From positions 3,100,001 to 3,164,000 of the forward strand of contig NZ_JBBOCT010000001.1 of assembly GCF_038002605.1 (NCBI RefSeq): 64,000 nt of DNA, in the 5' to 3' direction. Positions within the stretch are counted from its first letter, which is position 1. The number at the start of each line of letters is the position of its first letter. The DNA comes from Bacillus sp. FSL K6-3431 (GTDB taxonomy: Bacteria; Bacillota; Bacilli; Bacillales; Bacillaceae_C). Below the pieces are notes generated by a model. That model searched no databases. It had not been told where the DNA came from and was given only the letters and a program-made list of their open reading frames with translations. Made by a program: the position numbers and the translations under genes. Below, one piece after another: positions 60,589-64,000 of the stretch.

Positions 60589-62293
60589 CCACATCGGCTC
60601 CTCTGTTATATGGTATTTTTATATCCACCCTAGTTTCTTTGCCATTTACGCTGTCAATCGATAATCCATAACCTTCACCATATTGAAGAGCAATTCTTCG
60701 ATGGGTATTATATAGGCCTATTCCATCATCCCCATTAATCCTTTCTGCGACAAGAAGTTGTATTCTAATTTCATGGATTTTTTCTGCGTCGATCCCGCCT
60801 CCATTATCAATCACTGTAAATATGATTTCATCTTCTATTATCTTACCTCTGATCGTAATATGAAGATCCATTCGCTTGCTATATCCATACTTGATAGCAT
60901 TTTCAATTAATGGCTGCAATAGTAATTTCGGGACGAGTATTTTCTTTATCTCAGCATCCACATTAATATTATATTCGAGGCGACCATTAAATCTATATTT
61001 ATGTAATTTCAGGTAATCAATAATATAATCTAAATCTTTTTCAAATGGAACATTTTTCACGTCATTATTAATGCTATAACGTAATAAACGAGATAATGAG
61101 AAGATAATCTCTTGGGCTTTTTCTATATTGACATACATCGTATATCTCAATGTTTCTAATACATTAAATATAAAGTGTGGATTAAATTGGCTTTGAAGCA
61201 GTTTTATTTCATTGATTCTTCTAATATTAGATAACTCTTTATTTTTTGAAATTAATTCATTTAAATGATCCAACATCGAATTATATTGGTTTGCAAGAAC
61301 TTCAAATTCATCTCCAGTATTAATTTTCACATAGGATTTCATATCACCCTTTTCCAAACGTGAAACCGCAGTAACTAACTTTTCAATGGATTGAACATTT
61401 TTCGTTGACATTTTCTCCGCTAAATTTCGCAGTAAAAAATACAACATACCACTAGTTACTAAAATGAATATAATATATAGAACAATAATTAGACTTCCAT
61501 TTTTAACATTTTTCAATGTATAGATAGTAAATAATTCATTTGATGTTTGAATTCTTTTCATAAAATAAATCTCATCTATTATTTTGAAACGTGAATTTGC
61601 AATTCTTTCGGGACTGAATTTGTTCATTAGCCCTTTCACGATGCTGTTTGTCGAAATAATAATATGATCATATTTATCTGTAATAACAACAATATCCGCT
61701 TTTTCTCCAAAGATAAGACGCTGTAAATCCTCTTCATAAAGCTGATAAATCAAATATCCAATAATATGACCGTCTTCTTTTACAGCTTTTCCAAAATTGA
61801 AAACTGTTGTTTTCCCGTGAGTATATTGCATTTGTTTAGCCTCTAATAAGAGATTATCAGGACTTTTTTTTATGCTTGGAATGATCTCGTGTAAAATCTC
61901 ATTATCTAATTCACTCTTTGAGACTGAAGAAGATGCCAAAAGAACATTTCGGTTATCCACCAAGTGAAAGACACTTTTAATATCTTGACGATTATTAAAG
62001 TTATAAAATTCCTCATAAACAAGATGATTATTACGTTTTGTATTTATATTATCAATAACGGTCGGTAACGCTGACATGCGTTCGATCTCTTTTTCGTATA
62101 TCTTATATATTTTCATCATTTCATTTTCAACATTATTTGCTGATTTATTTGCATCATGAACGACCTTTATTTTAAAAATAAATACCGTAAACAAACAAAA
62201 TAAAATCATAATCACCAAAATAGGGATGACCGTATACTTTAAAAAAAGAGATTTTGTCGATTCTTTAAAATTTCCTTTTTTAGTTTCCAGCAT
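60581..62293 (-). CDS. YesM/LytS-type sensor histidine kinase
   Basis: A 570-residue membrane kinase. First membrane segment near residues 19-42 (YTVIPILVIMILFCLFTVFI), an extracellular sensor of about 240 residues, second membrane segment near 283-305 (NGSLIIVLYIIFILVTSGML), HAMP-like linker, then the His_kinase domain LLQSQFNPHFIFNVLETLRY with the phosphorylated His in NPHF, and the ATPase domain KLLLQPLIENAIKYG, VIDNGGGID and GIGLYNTHRRIALQYG. AAGGGGTGA precedes the ATG. Upstream by 83 bases lies the permease gene, so an operon with the transporter is likely. Confidence 0.93.
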   Translation of the reverse strand: MLETKKGNFKESTKSLFLKYTVIPILVIMILFCLFTVFIFKIKVVHDANKSANNVENEMMKIYKIYEKEIERMSALPTVIDNINTKRNNHLVYEEFYNFNNRQDIKSVFHLVDNRNVLLASSSVSKSELDNEILHEIIPSIKKSPDNLLLEAKQMQYTHGKTTVFNFGKAVKEDGHIIGYLIYQLYEEDLQRLIFGEKADIVVITDKYDHIIISTNSIVKGLMNKFSPERIANSRFKIIDEIYFMKRIQTSNELFTIYTLKNVKNGSLIIVLYIIFILVTSGMLYFLLRNLAEKMSTKNVQSIEKLVTAVSRLEKGDMKSYVKINTGDEFEVLANQYNSMLDHLNELISKNKELSNIRRINEIKLLQSQFNPHFIFNVLETLRYTMYVNIEKAQEIIFSLSRLLRYSINNDVKNVPFEKDLDYIIDYLKLHKYRFNGRLEYNINVDAEIKKILVPKLLLQPLIENAIKYGYSKRMDLHITIRGKIIEDEIIFTVIDNGGGIDAEKIHEIRIQLLVAERINGDDGIGLYNTHRRIALQYGEGYGLSIDSVNGKETRVDIKIPYNRGADVDV

Positions 62294-62376
62294 ACAATCA
62301 CCCCTTTTTTACTCATAGTATTTTTTATTGAGTATCTTAATTATACTATGGAAAGAGAGAGTATTTAACTTTAAAA

Positions 62377-64000
62377 TTAGATAGCAACTTCCTTCTTCCC
62401 TGTCAGTTTAAAGAAAAGCAGCAATGAAATTATGGTAATTACCATTAGTATCGTTGATAATGCAGCCGCTATTCCATAGTTACCTCTGATAACCTCCGTG
62501 TAAACAGCGATTGTCATTGTTTTCGTTCTTGCTGTGTATAATATAATAGATGTACTTAACTCACTAATAATTGTAACCCAGCTTAGGATCGCCCCTGAAA
62601 TAACCCCTGGTAACATCATTGGTAAGGTGATTTTGAAAAATGTTTTTATGTTCGATGCTCCCAAGCTTGCGGCTGCTTCTTCCACACTAGGACTGATTTG
62701 ATGAACGATTGCAGCACTAGAACGTATCGTATAAGGTAGCCTTCGAATCACAAATGAGATTATTATTATTGCTGCAGTTCCACTTAACAAGAATGGTTTA
62801 CTATTAAATGCGAGTAACAAAGCAATACCCATTACAGAACCTGGGACAATATATGGGATCATTGAAATAATATCCAACCCGTTTGTGGCAGCATTTCTTC
62901 TTCTAACAGTGACATACCCTATGAGAATCGCAATTAATACAACGAAAAATAGGGCAATTAAACCAAGTATAAATGTATTATAAATTGCGTCACCTACACG
63001 ACTAAATGCCATTCTAAAACTATCTAATGAATATCCTTTTACAAAAATACGTCCTGATGTTTTTAAAAAGGCAGTATACACAACATAAAGCTGCGGTAAA
63101 AATGCAAATGCCAGGAATCCATAAACATATATGTGTGCAAAAATATTTTTTAATCCTTTTTCCTGTTTCTCTTTAATTGGGCGTAACGCACTCATTGAAA
63201 ATGATTGTTTATTAGAGATATATTTTTGTAAAAGGAAAATAGTTAACGCAATAATGATGACAATGACACTAATTGCCGCAGCAAATCCATCATTACCGCC
63301 CATTTCGCTAATAAATTCATTGAAAATAAGAACAGGTAACGTCTGGAATCCTTCACCGATTAACATAGGCGTTCCAAAGTCTGCCAAAGCTCTCATAAAC
63401 ACCATTAATGCACCAGCTAGCAATGTTGGAATAATCAGTGGCATAACAACCTTCATCATCTTTTTGATACCCGTGTATCCCATGCTCTCGGCAGCTTCTA
63501 GTAGTGAGCTATCAATACTTTTAAAGGCCCCCATTAAGAACATATAAACCAATGGAGTCAATTGTAATGTAAGTACGACTAAAATTCCTGTAAATCCATA
63601 AATATCTGGTGTGTTAATCCGGAAAATATCACTCATAAAATTCGTTACAACACCATTTCTTCCTAATAATAAAATCCAAGAGTATGCGCCAATAAACGGC
63701 GGGGCCATGGAAGAAATAAGAATAATGATTTGTATATATATTTTTCCCTTCATTTTGAATGTAGTCATAATATACGCAAGTGGGGTCGCAATAAATACGG
63801 CTGCAATGGTTACGGCTATTGTCACTTTAAAACTATTAAAAAGTGCACCATAATAATACTTTTTACCAAAGAATTGGAAAAAATATTCTAGCGATAATTT
63901 GCCTTCTTCTCCACCTGTAAAGCTCTCCTTCAGCAATGCAATCAAGGGGAAAACAAGTACGAGGGCATATAGCACAATTATTCCTAAAGTAATATACGAC
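62377..64000 (-). CDS. Two-domain ABC permease of the Fe3+ (AfuB/SfuB) type, 5' end missing
   Basis: At least 541 residues of a fused double permease; the frame remains open to the window edge, so the N-terminus is cut off. Two six-segment permease halves are visible, each with an EAA loop: SSLLEAAESMGYTGIKKMMK (first) and SVEEAAASLGASNIKTFFKI (second). SMAPPFIGAYSWILLLG and PYIVPGSVMGIALLLAFNSK are typical of ferric-iron or 2-aminoethylphosphonate-type transporters (SfuB, AfuB, PhnV-like). The binding protein and ATPase presumably lie beyond the right edge. The downstream YesMN pair is a likely regulator of this transporter. Confidence 0.88.
   Translation of the reverse strand, partial: SYITLGIIVLYALVLVFPLIALLKESFTGGEEGKLSLEYFFQFFGKKYYYGALFNSFKVTIAVTIAAVFIATPLAYIMTTFKMKGKIYIQIIILISSMAPPFIGAYSWILLLGRNGVVTNFMSDIFRINTPDIYGFTGILVVLTLQLTPLVYMFLMGAFKSIDSSLLEAAESMGYTGIKKMMKVVMPLIIPTLLAGALMVFMRALADFGTPMLIGEGFQTLPVLIFNEFISEMGGNDGFAAAISVIVIIIALTIFLLQKYISNKQSFSMSALRPIKEKQEKGLKNIFAHIYVYGFLAFAFLPQLYVVYTAFLKTSGRIFVKGYSLDSFRMAFSRVGDAIYNTFILGLIALFFVVLIAILIGYVTVRRRNAATNGLDIISMIPYIVPGSVMGIALLLAFNSKPFLLSGTAAIIIISFVIRRLPYTIRSSAAIVHQISPSVEEAAASLGASNIKTFFKITLPMMLPGVISGAILSWVTIISELSTSIILYTARTKTMTIAVYTEVIRGNYGIAAALSTILMVITIISLLLFFKLTGKKEVAI

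Noticed and set aside
1..64000. Mobile elements, integrases, phage genes or tRNA-flanked islands
   Set aside because: No transposase, recombinase, phage structural gene, tRNA or flanking direct repeat was recognised. The NUMOD3 protein is the only part with mobile-element ancestry.

Overview
The window is AT-rich chromosomal-looking DNA from a spore-forming member of the Bacillaceae. The evidence is an SspP-type minor spore protein gene, an S-box (SAM) riboswitch in front of a short MetE-like gene, a Fur-controlled siderophore uptake operon, SsuABC, a YfiBC-like exporter pair, and AGGAGG-type ribosome binding sites almost throughout. I see no rRNA, tRNA, transposase, integrase or CRISPR array.

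Layout. 1-7 kb: the 5' end of a GDSL hydrolase, a Na/Pi cotransporter with PhoU-like tail, a PfpI/DJ-1 protein, a plasmid-type ParM/ParR segregation pair with a repeat-rich candidate parC, an RluF-like pseudouridine synthase and a luciferase-like oxidoreductase. 7-11.4 kb: a carbohydrate importer of the LplABC type (two permeases, lipoprotein) plus a YesL/DUF624 protein. 11.6-26.3 kb: sspP, then a cell-surface locus on the minus strand made of a class-D-like sortase, a 2959-residue LPXTG adhesin with 18 CnaB repeats, a SARP-type response regulator, a very large hybrid histidine kinase with two kinase modules, and a NUMOD3/HTH protein. 27-33.8 kb: a peptide/H+ symporter, a UMF1-family transporter, a nucleotide-pyrophosphatase-like phosphodiesterase and an ABC exporter pair. 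34-40.5 kb: SsuABC and a heterodimeric multidrug-type ABC exporter. 40.6-54 kb: a carbohydrate island (DUF4091/GH123-like and GH106-like hydrolases, Gfo/Idh/MocA dehydrogenase, membrane-bound AraC regulator, LplABC-type importer), interrupted by the oppositely oriented S-box methionine gene. 54.6-59.6 kb: a Fur-boxed divergent iron region (ferredoxin-NADP reductase; ATPase, lipoprotein and two FecCD permeases). 59.8-64 kb: a YesMN-type two-component pair and a two-domain permease of the Fe3+ (AfuB/SfuB) type running off the right edge.

How they work together. The adhesin locus is the most promising system. The same operator-like signal, two CTGAAC-type heptamers repeated with an 11-bp period, occurs upstream of the adhesin gene (21523-21540) and upstream of the regulator genes (26717-26734). 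That is the spacing expected for a SARP-type regulator, so I infer that the kinase/SARP pair controls both itself and the giant adhesin with its dedicated sortase. The two LplABC-type importers both lack an ATPase gene, so they presumably borrow a shared MsmX-like ATPase. The iron-uptake ATPase shows two internal in-frame deletions and a frameshifted C-terminal tail relative to the family pattern I recall, which may mean decay or functional divergence.
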